DNA of 31,992 nt, taken from the NCBI GenBank assembly GCA_964453665.1, contig CAYVQT010000038.1:1-31992 (forward strand), written 5' to 3'. This DNA is from DAOUTY01 sp964453665. GTDB taxonomy: Bacteria > Chloroflexota > Dehalococcoidia > SZUA-161. A model generated the notes under the pieces. The model did not search any database. It had not been told where the DNA came from and was given only the letters and a program-made list of their open reading frames with translations. Positions 25,412-31,992 of this stretch are shown piece after piece (within the stretch, counting starts at the first letter, position 1; every line of letters begins with the position of its first letter). Made by a program: the position numbers and the translations under genes.

Positions 25412-26590
25412 ATGAGCAATGTAAAGCTGGCTGAAGGCGTATATTGGGTTGGCGTTATCGACTGGAATATAAGGAATTTCCACGGTTACTCCACTCATCT
25501 GGGGTCAACATACAACGCCTATCTGGTAGTAGACGAAAAAATAGCCCTCATAGATACTGTGAAAGCGCCCTTCTACGATGAGATGCTGGCAAGGGTCAAG
25601 GAGATTGTGGCCCTCGATGATATAGACTACGTTGTCTCAAATCACGTAGAGATGGACCACTCAGGCTCACTGCCCATGATAATGAGGGACGCCAGGAAGG
25701 CTAAACTTATAACACTGGAGAAGTTCGGAGAAGGCGGCCTGAAGAAGACATTCCACTCAGACTGGCCTATGGAAACAGTGAAAGAGGGAAGCGAGTTGAA
25801 TTTGGGTAAAAGGAAGATCGTTTTCATCCCCACACCCATGCTTCACTGGCCGGATTCCATGTGTTCATACCTGGCGGAGGATAGGATACTTTTCTCTATG
25901 GATGCCTTCGGCCAGCATCTGGCCACATCGTCGAGATTCGATGATGAGGTTGGCCTGGATGTTATAATGCCTCAGGCGGCCAAGTATTACGCCAACATCC
26001 TTATGCCTTTCGGTGATCTGATAGTCAGGGCGGTGGATAAACTGGGAGGGCTGCAAATAGATACGATCGCCCCCAGCCACGGTATTATCTGGCGCTCACA
26101 TATCAAAACTATAGTCGGGGCCTATGCCTCCTGGGGTAAGGGGGAATCAAAGAAAAAGGCCCTTGTGATATACGACACCATGTGGGGCAGCACCGAGAAG
26201 ATGGCCCTCGCACTGGCAGAAGGCATCATTTCCGAGGGCATCGAGGCAAAGCTTTATAACCTGACCAAGTCCGACCAGAGCGATATAATCAAAGAGGTTC
26301 TGGATGCCAGAGCCATTTTAGTCGGTTCACCTACCCTGAATAACGGAATGTTTCCCACAATTGCCGGATTCCTCTGTTACCTGAAGGGACTCAGACCGAA
26401 GGGAAAGCTCGGGGCAGCCTTCGGCTCCCACGGCTGGGCCGGCGGCGCCGTTAAGCTAGTGGAACAGGAACTTGAGCAGGTAGGGGTTGAGGTGCTGGAC
26501 TCCGGCCTCGCTTTCAAATTTGTGCCCGAAGCGGAAGAAATCCAGAGATGTATCGACTTCGGACGATCAGTAGCTGGAAAAATAAACTAG
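25412..26590 (+). CDS. Flavodiiron protein, second copy
   Basis: This is a 392-residue class A flavodiiron protein with ligands H78, E80, D82, H83 (NHVEMDHSG), H145 (LHWPDSM), D164 (MDAFGQH) and H223 (SHGI), then a flavodoxin domain with a canonical phosphate loop (YDTMWGSTEKM), GSPTLNNGMFP and GSHGWAGGAVK. It is a diverged paralogue of the protein at 20767 (same ends, MSN.KLAEGVYW). The flavodoxin loop here is closer to the family norm than in the first copy. RBS AAGGAGG. It is 92 nt after rubrerythrin. The two copies may differ in O2 versus NO preference; this cannot be read from the sequence. Confidence 0.95.
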   Translation: MSNVKLAEGVYWVGVIDWNIRNFHGYSTHLGSTYNAYLVVDEKIALIDTVKAPFYDEMLARVKEIVALDDIDYVVSNHVEMDHSGSLPMIMRDARKAKLITLEKFGEGGLKKTFHSDWPMETVKEGSELNLGKRKIVFIPTPMLHWPDSMCSYLAEDRILFSMDAFGQHLATSSRFDDEVGLDVIMPQAAKYYANILMPFGDLIVRAVDKLGGLQIDTIAPSHGIIWRSHIKTIVGAYASWGKGESKKKALVIYDTMWGSTEKMALALAEGIISEGIEAKLYNLTKSDQSDIIKEVLDARAILVGSPTLNNGMFPTIAGFLCYLKGLRPKGKLGAAFGSHGWAGGAVKLVEQELEQVGVEVLDSGLAFKFVPEAEEIQRCIDFGRSVAGKIN

Positions 26591-26680
26591 GAGGTTATAT
26601 GGAAGACACTTAACTGCTTTATTCATATGCTCAGTTTCCAGGTGAGATGACGAAGTTCCAAGATGGGAAGGTGGAATAAT

Positions 26681-27394
26681 ATGGCTGAACCAAAAGACCA
26701 GTGCGTGCAAGCGGCAAAAGGGCCTATCCTGCCTGAAGCAGAGGAATCCTCGTCACCAGAGATTCAAAAGCAAAAGGAGGCACGTAAAGTGGTTGCTCAA
26801 GTAGGCAAACCCGCGCCGGACTTCGAGGCCAGCACCTTTGTAGAAGGTGGTTTTAAGAACATCAAACTCTCCGACTATAAAGGACAATGGGTCGTACTCT
26901 GCTTCTACCCCGGCGATTTCACATTCGTATGACCGACGGAACTGACGGCAGTTGCCGCCAAGTATGACGAGTTGAAGTCGCTGGGGGTTCAGGTATTGTC
27001 AGCCAGTACGGACAGCCGGTTTATCCATAAAATCTGGCAGGAAGAGGAGCTCTCCAAGATGGTGCCGGGCGGTGTTCCTTTCCCAATGCTATCGGATGCG
27101 GGTGGACGCATCGGAAGCGTCTATGGCATACACGATGAGGAGGCAGGCGTCAACATCCGTGGGCGATTCATCATCGACCCGGACGGCGTGATTCAGGCAA
27201 TGGAGGTATTGACCCCCGCGGTCGGACGCAATGTGGCGGAACTGATACGCCAGGTAAAAGCCTTCCAGCACGTCAGGGCAACAGGCGAGGCTATGCCATC
27301 CGGCTGGCAGCCTGGTAAGCCGACACTAAAACCGGGGCCAAACCTGGTAGGTAAAGTATGGGAGGTCTGGAAGCCCGAAATGGCCTTTGAATGA
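26681..27394 (+). CDS. Selenocysteine-containing peroxiredoxin (in-frame TGA at the peroxidatic residue)
   Basis: The frame reads FYPGDFTFV-TGA-PTEL; in Cys homologues this is FTFVCPTE, so TGA 26930-26932 stands at the peroxidatic cysteine (residue 84 of 237). The same frame then runs 154 codons with normal Prx features (STDSRFIHKIW, PFPMLSD, YGIHDEEAGVNIRGRFIIDPDG). The usual resolving-Cys motif is changed (GEAMPSGW for xEVCPAGW), so it works as a 1-Sec type and needs an outside reductant. A SECIS-like hairpin follows the TGA. Possible starts: ATG 26681 with AGGTGG, or GTG 26789 with a very strong AAAGGAGG, which gives a normal Prx N-terminus; the extra 36 residues are Glu/Lys-rich. It lies after the second flavodiiron gene and reduces H2O2 or organic peroxides. 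Confidence 0.9.
26941..26963 (+). promoter_or_regulatory. Predicted bacterial SECIS element of the peroxiredoxin
   Basis: CGGC (26946-26949) pairs with GCCG (26954-26957) around loop AGTT. The stem extends below an A-C mismatch (26945/26958) by ACTG with CA(A)GT and one bulged A. The loop begins 18 nt after the TGA, and G is its second base, matching the bacterial SECIS consensus. An alternative AACTG/CAGTT hairpin over the same bases is possible but sits too close to the TGA. Confidence 0.65.
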
Positions 27395-27517
27395 ACTTAA
27401 TAGAGGGGTGCCTGTCCATTATAAGCAACCAGTATTGTTAACGCAGCGTCAGGCGTTTTCAGTCACCATGCTCGAGTAGACGGCGGACTACCAGTTCCAC
27501 TATTGCTGAGTGGATGG

Positions 27518-27523
27518 TATAAT
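27518..27523 (+). promoter_or_regulatory. Extended -10 promoter of the Crp/Fnr gene
   Basis: TGgTATAAT (TG at 27515-27516, TATAAT at 27518-27523) is an extended -10 box. The hexamer 17 bp upstream (TTCCAC) is weak, which extended -10 promoters tolerate. Transcription would start near 27530, about 45 nt before ATG 27575. Confidence 0.6.
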
Positions 27524-27574
27524 GCTTAAGATTCATCGTGGCCCGTAATTACAGTCACGATGAGGACAGCAGGT

Positions 27575-28240
27575 ATGGTCGTTCAAACAGAGCTTCTCAA
27601 GTCCATCCCCTATTTCGCCGGAATCAGCGTTGCGGAGCTTGATTCTATCAAGGAACACATCTTCGAGAGAAACATCGAAAGCGGTGACTTAATACTGCTC
27701 GAAGGGGAGCCCGCAGATGCGATGTACTTTGTCGTCTCCGGCGTGGTCAAGGTGTTCAAGACGTCGAGTGAAGGCAAGGAGCAAATTCTCTCCTTCATAC
27801 GCCCCGGTGAATCATTCAACGACGTGCCTGTATTCGATGGCGGCCAGAACCTCGGCAGCGTCCAGGCTATAGGGCCGGTGGTTCTATATGGTATAAGAAG
27901 CAGCGACGTTGAGGTCATACTACGTAATCACCCCCAGGTATCCCTCAATGTTACCAGGGTCCTGTCCCGGCAGATACGAAACATGGTATCACTGGTCGAA
28001 GACCTGTCTTTCAAACACGTTATATCAAGGGTGGCCAAGATTCTGCTGGAATACTCGGGTGACGGTACAGAGCCGAAGCCCAAGCTAACACAACAGGAGA
28101 TGGCAGCGATAGCAGGCACTGCCCGGGAAATGGTCGGCAGGTCGCTGAAATCACTGGAGGACGAAGGGTTAATCAAGCTGAATCGCCACCGCATCGTGAT
28201 TACCGACAAGGAGGCGCTCAGAGAAATGGCAGAGAGGTAA
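27575..28240 (+). CDS. Crp/Fnr-family transcriptional regulator
   Basis: The 221-residue protein has a cNMP-binding-like beta-roll (about 10-125: LLEGEPADAMYFVVSGVVKVFKTSSEGKEQILSFIRPGESFNDVPVF), a dimer helix and a Crp-type winged helix (about 160-215: TQQEMAAIAGTAREMVGRSLKSLEDEGLIKL). There is no N-terminal cysteine cluster, so it is not an Fnr-type [4Fe-4S] sensor, and the cNMP-binding Arg-Ser motif is not evident. It may sense another ligand (NO, CO or redox). The recognition helix has RE-x3-R as in Crp, predicting TGTGA-like half-sites. GAGGA 8 nt upstream favours ATG 27575; ATG 27560 is an alternative. It is the likely local regulator of the redox island. Confidence 0.9.
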   Translation: MVVQTELLKSIPYFAGISVAELDSIKEHIFERNIESGDLILLEGEPADAMYFVVSGVVKVFKTSSEGKEQILSFIRPGESFNDVPVFDGGQNLGSVQAIGPVVLYGIRSSDVEVILRNHPQVSLNVTRVLSRQIRNMVSLVEDLSFKHVISRVAKILLEYSGDGTEPKPKLTQQEMAAIAGTAREMVGRSLKSLEDEGLIKLNRHRIVITDKEALREMAER

Positions 28241-28311
28241 CCGCTTGAGACAAAGGTCACAGACAATCGGAATTCTTACGACTAAGATTTTGATAGTGGA
28301 GATATAATAGA

Positions 28312-28524
28312 ATGGCTTTAATGCCTGAGGTAGATAGAGACAAGTGCAACGGATGCGGATTATGTGTCAGCATCTGTCAATGTAGCATCCTAGTGATGGT
28401 TGACAACGTTGTAACTGTCATAGAAAACAAAAGGTGCTCCTCATGCAACCACTGGTGCACCCAGTGCGAGCTCATATGTCCCACCGGAGCTATAAGTTGC
28501 CCCTTTGAGATAATCATAGCATAG
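28312..28524 (+). CDS. Small 2x[4Fe-4S] ferredoxin
   Basis: The 70-residue protein has C12-x2-C15-x2-C18-x3-C22, then C42-x2-C45-x3-C49-x2-C52-x3-C56-P. The first cluster site is standard; the second has an extra residue and extra cysteines (C24, C45 and C63 as spares). It is the size of bacterial electron-transfer ferredoxins, or of a ferredoxin-like subunit. It could feed or take electrons in the redox island. The RBS (GGAG, 10 nt before ATG) is acceptable. It is 71 nt after the Crp/Fnr gene. Confidence 0.85.
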   Translation: MALMPEVDRDKCNGCGLCVSICQCSILVMVDNVVTVIENKRCSSCNHWCTQCELICPTGAISCPFEIIIA

Positions 28525-28684
28525 CACCGAGAACCCGATAGATCGCTCCCCTTTATCTCTTCATTAGCCAGCCCTCAAAGCAGTATCGTCCCCTCTCGAA
28601 CATGCTCCCCATGAGACAAAAGTCGCTTACAGAAACTGCGTCACAACCTAGAATAGTTATAACTGGTAGATTGGGAACTGAAGA

Positions 28685-28927
28685 ATGGGAAAGATACTGG
28701 AAGCCGATTCCGATAAACAGGATTCCGCAGCCGATTGCAGACACCACTGGTTAATCGAAAGCCCGAACGGGCCAACGAGTTGGGGTATATGTAAATATTG
28801 CGGCGCAAGAAAAGAGTTCAAGAACTACCTGTCCGTCTCATTGTGGGAGGAAGACAAGGCTACTTCGGGCAAACCGTCCGATCCACCGGTTAATGGCAAG
28901 TTGAAAATAAACGATAATACACATTAA
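28685..28927 (+). CDS. Small zinc-ribbon-like protein
   Basis: The 80-residue protein has a compact metal-binding motif: C18-R-H20-H21-W...SWGIC36-KYC39-GARKEF. I recall short proteins in Chloroflexota and Actinobacteria with the same CRHHW...GxCKxCG pattern and no known function. The C-terminal 35 residues are hydrophilic and Pro/Lys-rich. The start ATG has only a weak GAAGA upstream. It lies 15 nt before dnaK and is probably co-transcribed. It may bind Zn and act in regulation or redox sensing; that is inference. Confidence 0.68.
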   Translation: MGKILEADSDKQDSAADCRHHWLIESPNGPTSWGICKYCGARKEFKNYLSVSLWEEDKATSGKPSDPPVNGKLKINDNTH

Positions 28928-28942
28928 GAAGGAGGAACTATA

Positions 28943-30835
28943 ATGGCAAAGGTTTTGGGAATAGACCTCGGTACCACCAACTCCTGTATGGCAGTTATGG
29001 AGAGTGGAGAGCCGGTAGTCGTTGAAAACAGCGAGGGCAGCAGGGTCACTCCATCCGTAGCAGCAGTTGGGGGTAAGAATGGAGAGAGGTATGTCGGCCA
29101 ATCCGCCAAACGCCAGGCGGTGACCAATTCGGAAAACACCATCTTCTCCATAAAACGCCTTATGGGTCGTAAATACAGCGATCCCGAGGTACAGCGAGAC
29201 ATCAAGGTAATGCCATTCAAGATAGTCGAGGGGGCAAACGGAGACGCACATGTGGTGATGGGAGGCCGCACCTACCCGCCTCCCGAGATATCGGCTATGA
29301 TCCTTCAGAGGATGAAGCAGGACGCTGAAACTAAGCTGGGGGAGAAGATTACACAGGCAGTGGTGACCGTACCCGCCTACTTTAATGACAGCCAGCGCCA
29401 GGCAACAAAGGACGCTGGCAAGATAGCCGGGCTTGAAGTGCTCCGGATAATCAACGAGCCCACCGCCGCAGCACTGGCCTACGGCCTGGACAAGAAAGGC
29501 GACGAAACAATCGCAGTCTACGACCTTGGCGGAGGCACCTTCGACATATCCATACTGGACCTGGGAGAGGGTACCTTCGAAGTCAAATCAACCAACGGTG
29601 ATACCCACCTCGGCGGCGATGACTTCGACCAGAGGGTTATCGACTGGATTGCAGACGAGTACAAGCGAGAGCAGGGTATCGACCTGAGGCAGGACAAGAT
29701 GGCGCTCCAGCGTCTCAAGGAGGCAGCAGAGAAGGCTAAGTGCGAGCTATCAACGGTGATGCAGACGGAGATCAACCTTCCCTTTATCACCGCCGATTCA
29801 AGCGGCCCCAAGCACCTGACAATGACACTGACCAGAGCAAAACTGGAGCAGCTTGTCGCTGACCTCATCGAAAAGACAACAGCGCCAGTGAAGCAGGCTC
29901 TGGCAGACGCCGGTATTGAGGCTAAAAACATCGACGAGGTGGTGCTGGTCGGCGGGCAGACCAGAATGCCCGCTGTGGTTGATAAAGTGAAGGAACTGTT
30001 CGGCAAGGAGCCGCACAAGGGCGTTAACCCTGACGAGGTAGTCGCTATAGGCGCTGCCATCCAGGGCGGGGTACTTAAAGGGGAAGTTAAAGACGTTCTT
30101 CTCCTGGACGTAACGCCTCTGACACTGGGCATCGAGACACTTGGCGGAGTGATGACGGCGCTTATTCCGAGAAACACTACTATACCTACACAAAAGAGCG
30201 AGACCTTCACCACCGCATCGGACAACCAGGCCGGCGTGGACGTACACGTACTCCAGGGAGAACGCCCAATGTCAGCCGAGAACAAGACTATCGGGCGCTT
30301 CATGCTCGATGGTATCCTGGCTGCACCGAGAGGAACACCTCAAATCGAGGTGACCTTCGATATAGACGCCAATGGTATTCTCAATGTCTCGGCCCACGAC
30401 AAAGGAACCGGAAAGGAACAGAAGATTACCATAACTGCCAGTTCCGGGCTTTCTCGGGATGAAGTGGACCGCATGGTGCGGGAAGCAGAGCTCCATGCCG
30501 AGGAAGACCGCAGACAGCATGAAGAAGTGGAGACAAAAAACCACGCTGATAACATCGCCTACACTACCGAAAAGACACTGCGCGAGATCGGTGACAGGCT
30601 GAGGCCCGAACTCAGGAACGAGGCTGAAAGTCAGGTAGCAGCCGTTCGTTCAGCCATCCAGAGCGGCGACAGCTATCAGGTGAAGAGAGCCATTGAAGAG
30701 CTTGAGGCCACCATGCAGCGCATCGGCCAGGAGGTATACAGCCATGCCGGTGCCGGTGCGGGTACCAGCTCCGGTAGTGAGCACTACGGTGATGATGGCA
30801 GCGGTACAGTAGAAGGGGAATTCCGGGAAGTATAA
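28943..30835 (+). CDS. dnaK: Hsp70 chaperone DnaK
   Basis: The 630-residue protein has the Hsp70 ATPase domain (GIDLGTTNSCMAV at the start, VPAYFNDSQRQATKDAGKIAG, NEPTAAALAYGLD, DLGGGTFDISILDLGEG, LVGGQTRMP). The linker is DVLLLDVTPLTLGIET, followed by the substrate domain and a helical lid, ending in a Gly/Ser-rich acidic tail (DDGSGTVEGEFREV). It folds and repairs proteins with ATP. AAGAAGGAGGAAC precedes the ATG. No grpE or dnaJ is adjacent and the next gene is an electron-transfer protein, so this is outside the usual hrcA-grpE-dnaK-dnaJ order. It may be a second or stress-linked copy. Confidence 0.97.
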   Translation: MAKVLGIDLGTTNSCMAVMESGEPVVVENSEGSRVTPSVAAVGGKNGERYVGQSAKRQAVTNSENTIFSIKRLMGRKYSDPEVQRDIKVMPFKIVEGANGDAHVVMGGRTYPPPEISAMILQRMKQDAETKLGEKITQAVVTVPAYFNDSQRQATKDAGKIAGLEVLRIINEPTAAALAYGLDKKGDETIAVYDLGGGTFDISILDLGEGTFEVKSTNGDTHLGGDDFDQRVIDWIADEYKREQGIDLRQDKMALQRLKEAAEKAKCELSTVMQTEINLPFITADSSGPKHLTMTLTRAKLEQLVADLIEKTTAPVKQALADAGIEAKNIDEVVLVGGQTRMPAVVDKVKELFGKEPHKGVNPDEVVAIGAAIQGGVLKGEVKDVLLLDVTPLTLGIETLGGVMTALIPRNTTIPTQKSETFTTASDNQAGVDVHVLQGERPMSAENKTIGRFMLDGILAAPRGTPQIEVTFDIDANGILNVSAHDKGTGKEQKITITASSGLSRDEVDRMVREAELHAEEDRRQHEEVETKNHADNIAYTTEKTLREIGDRLRPELRNEAESQVAAVRSAIQSGDSYQVKRAIEELEATMQRIGQEVYSHAGAGAGTSSGSEHYGDDGSGTVEGEFREV

Positions 30836-30856
30836 ACCCGGTACCGGGCCCTTGGT

Positions 30857-30887
30857 GCAGGGGCAGGGGCTTTGCTCCTGCCCCTGC
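30857..30887 (+). terminator. Terminator hairpin after dnaK
   Basis: GCAGGGGCAGGGGC (30857-30870) pairs with GCTCCTGCCCCTGC (30874-30887), 14 bp with one G-T wobble and a TTT loop. A CCCGGTACCGGG palindrome lies just before. There is little T after it, so termination may depend on stem strength. Confidence 0.7.
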
Positions 30888-30958
30888 TTGAAATAGATTC
30901 ATGTGGCCAGTCTGGCAGGGCCACTGTAGAATAATATATTCATTATGAGGAGTATACA

Positions 30959-31684
30959 ATGGACAGAGCGAACGCGCGTGTAATAGGGCCGGAAAAGAAC
31001 AGGCGGGTATTTCACTGGATTGTGGCAGCAGCCTTTATCGCTCTGTTCATAACAGGTTTGATAGTATTCGTACCGGCATTATCTGGACTCGCTGCCGGAG
31101 GCTGGACCCGCCTCGTTCACCGCGTAGCTGCGGCTATCCTAGTGGGAGCACCTGTTATCTACGCTTTTACCCATACCACCGAGGCTCGACAGTGGCTTAA
31201 GGATATCAAGGTCTGGAAAAGAAGCCCCGCTCAGGCAGCAAACGGCTCCAGCAATTGGAAAAGAATACACAAGCTACTGATAACAATCGGGCTTGTCCTC
31301 TTCATAGCGACCGGCATTATCCAGTGGTTCCTTAAGGGAATCGTACCACCCGAGGTATTCCAGTGGAGCCTCTCGCTCCACGATATTATCTTCTTCTCCG
31401 CCGGCCTGGTGCTTATATACCACGTCTACTTCGAGTTCAACTGGTGGCTATGGAAGAGAAGGTATTGTCGCAATTGCAGCCTGGTCTACTGTGTGGATGC
31501 ATGTCCTACCAGAGCTTTAACACGTTCTCCAGATGGCACTATAGAATATCGCCCTCAAAGGTGCAACAACTGCCGGCTGTGCATGGAGTACTGCCGCCGC
31601 AATTCCTACAATAAGAAGGTTAAAAAGCCGAGCGTAGCCGATTATCGGGATTCCCCAGCTTATGAAGAGACGGCCAGCACTTAA
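30959..31684 (+). CDS. Cytochrome b561-type membrane protein fused to a 2x[4Fe-4S] ferredoxin
   Basis: The 241-residue protein has four predicted membrane helices (about 17-40, 52-72, 103-125, 139-165) with candidate haem ligands H19 (FHW), H54 (LVHR), H72, H104 (IHK), H141 (LHD) and H155 (YHV). This is the pattern of formate dehydrogenase gamma/NiFe-hydrogenase cytochrome b subunits. A ferredoxin-like tail follows with C170-x2-C173-x4-C178-x3-C182-P and C202-x2-C205-x2-C208-x3-C212. Electrons could pass between a cytoplasmic donor, two Fe-S clusters, b-type haems and quinone. No dehydrogenase or hydrogenase subunit is adjacent. ATG follows GAGGAGT at 7 nt. Function not assigned further. Confidence 0.85.
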   Translation: MDRANARVIGPEKNRRVFHWIVAAAFIALFITGLIVFVPALSGLAAGGWTRLVHRVAAAILVGAPVIYAFTHTTEARQWLKDIKVWKRSPAQAANGSSNWKRIHKLLITIGLVLFIATGIIQWFLKGIVPPEVFQWSLSLHDIIFFSAGLVLIYHVYFEFNWWLWKRRYCRNCSLVYCVDACPTRALTRSPDGTIEYRPQRCNNCRLCMEYCRRNSYNKKVKKPSVADYRDSPAYEETAST

Positions 31685-31992
31685 AAACGGTCGATCAGGC
31701 ACGCTCAATTACGGGCATATGCTACTACGATAAATAATGAATATTTATTTCGTTGAAAGCAATGAATCCCTGGAAATAGCCAGTCTCGATTAACCTGAAG
31801 AAAGCAGGTAAGGTGACCACCAGGGCACCTTTTAAATAAGTTAGTACTGATATGGGTGGGGATATACAATACCTTCGGTATTAATGGCTGAAAGCTAGAG
31901 TGGCAATCGAAATAACATATTTAGAAACAATTAAAAAAGGGTAAAGTTTTAAATTAGCCACCTGGATATGGGATAATGGTGGCATGATTGGT
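31685..31992. other. 3' intergenic region to the window edge
   Basis: A possible weak terminator lies at 31810-31831 (AAGGTG, 10-nt loop, CACCTT, then TT). A -10-like GATAAT at 31972-31977 precedes an ATG at 31984 that may start a gene beyond the window. Nothing else is supported. Confidence 0.35.

Noticed and set aside
26663..27394. Peroxiredoxin as a pseudogene broken by a nonsense mutation
   Set aside because: The stop falls precisely on the catalytic Cys codon, both sides are well preserved in one frame, and a SECIS-like hairpin follows. A single sequencing miscall remains a minor possibility.

Overview
The window looks like chromosome of an anaerobic or microaerophilic bacterium that makes Fe-S and flavodiiron proteins and probably uses selenocysteine. 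The mix of rubrerythrin, two flavodiiron proteins, a SufC/SufB-only cluster-assembly pair, a rubredoxin-fused flavin reductase, DUF438-type PAS and a Pro-Thr-stalked surface protein suggests Chloroflexota (Dehalococcoidia-like). That placement is inference; no rRNA or tRNA gene and no CRISPR array was seen.

Layout. 1-3.0 kb (minus strand): envelope glycosyltransferases and an RmlD-like reductase cut short near what looks like the end of an IS200/IS605-type element. 4.0-6.5 kb (plus): two secreted or surface proteins in one operon; the second carries P(TP)78 and a C-terminal membrane anchor. 6.9-15.6 kb: a sparse, regulator-rich stretch with two paralogous sets of signalling genes (two REC/HD-GYP regulators, two 227-residue OmpR-type regulators, two small excisionase-like HTH proteins), plus one soluble histidine kinase and one MarR regulator. 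16.3-31.7 kb (all plus): a dense redox and oxidative-stress island: PAS protein, Fe/Mn superoxide dismutase, SufC, SufB, flavin reductase-rubredoxin, a small CCGHYGEPGC protein, flavodiiron protein, CopA-type ATPase, rubrerythrin, second flavodiiron protein, peroxiredoxin, Crp/Fnr regulator, ferredoxin, zinc-ribbon protein, DnaK and a cytochrome b/ferredoxin fusion.

Three things stand out. (1) The peroxiredoxin frame is interrupted by TGA exactly at the peroxidatic cysteine codon, and a hairpin fitting the bacterial SECIS pattern follows, so it is almost certainly a selenoprotein. (2) A second small gene has the same arrangement: TGA after ...EPGC, a perfect 7-bp hairpin with a GGU loop at SECIS distance, and an in-frame His-rich tail ending at TAG; it may be an undescribed selenoprotein. 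(3) Four promoters share one architecture, with GTAA-type and CTTAA-type half-sites about one helical turn apart and a TAYAAT -10 box exactly 10 nt after the last half-site. They precede the glycosyltransferase operon, the surface-protein operon, the MarR gene and one OmpR-type regulator. This defines a probable envelope regulon under a PhoP/OmpR-class activator, perhaps the locally encoded, apparently self-regulated response regulator.

How the genes may work together: SOD removes superoxide; the peroxiredoxin and rubrerythrin remove peroxide; the flavodiiron proteins reduce O2 or NO with electrons relayed by the flavin reductase/rubredoxin; SufBC repairs clusters; CopA exports Cu(I); DnaK handles damaged protein. 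The Crp/Fnr protein is a plausible local regulator.
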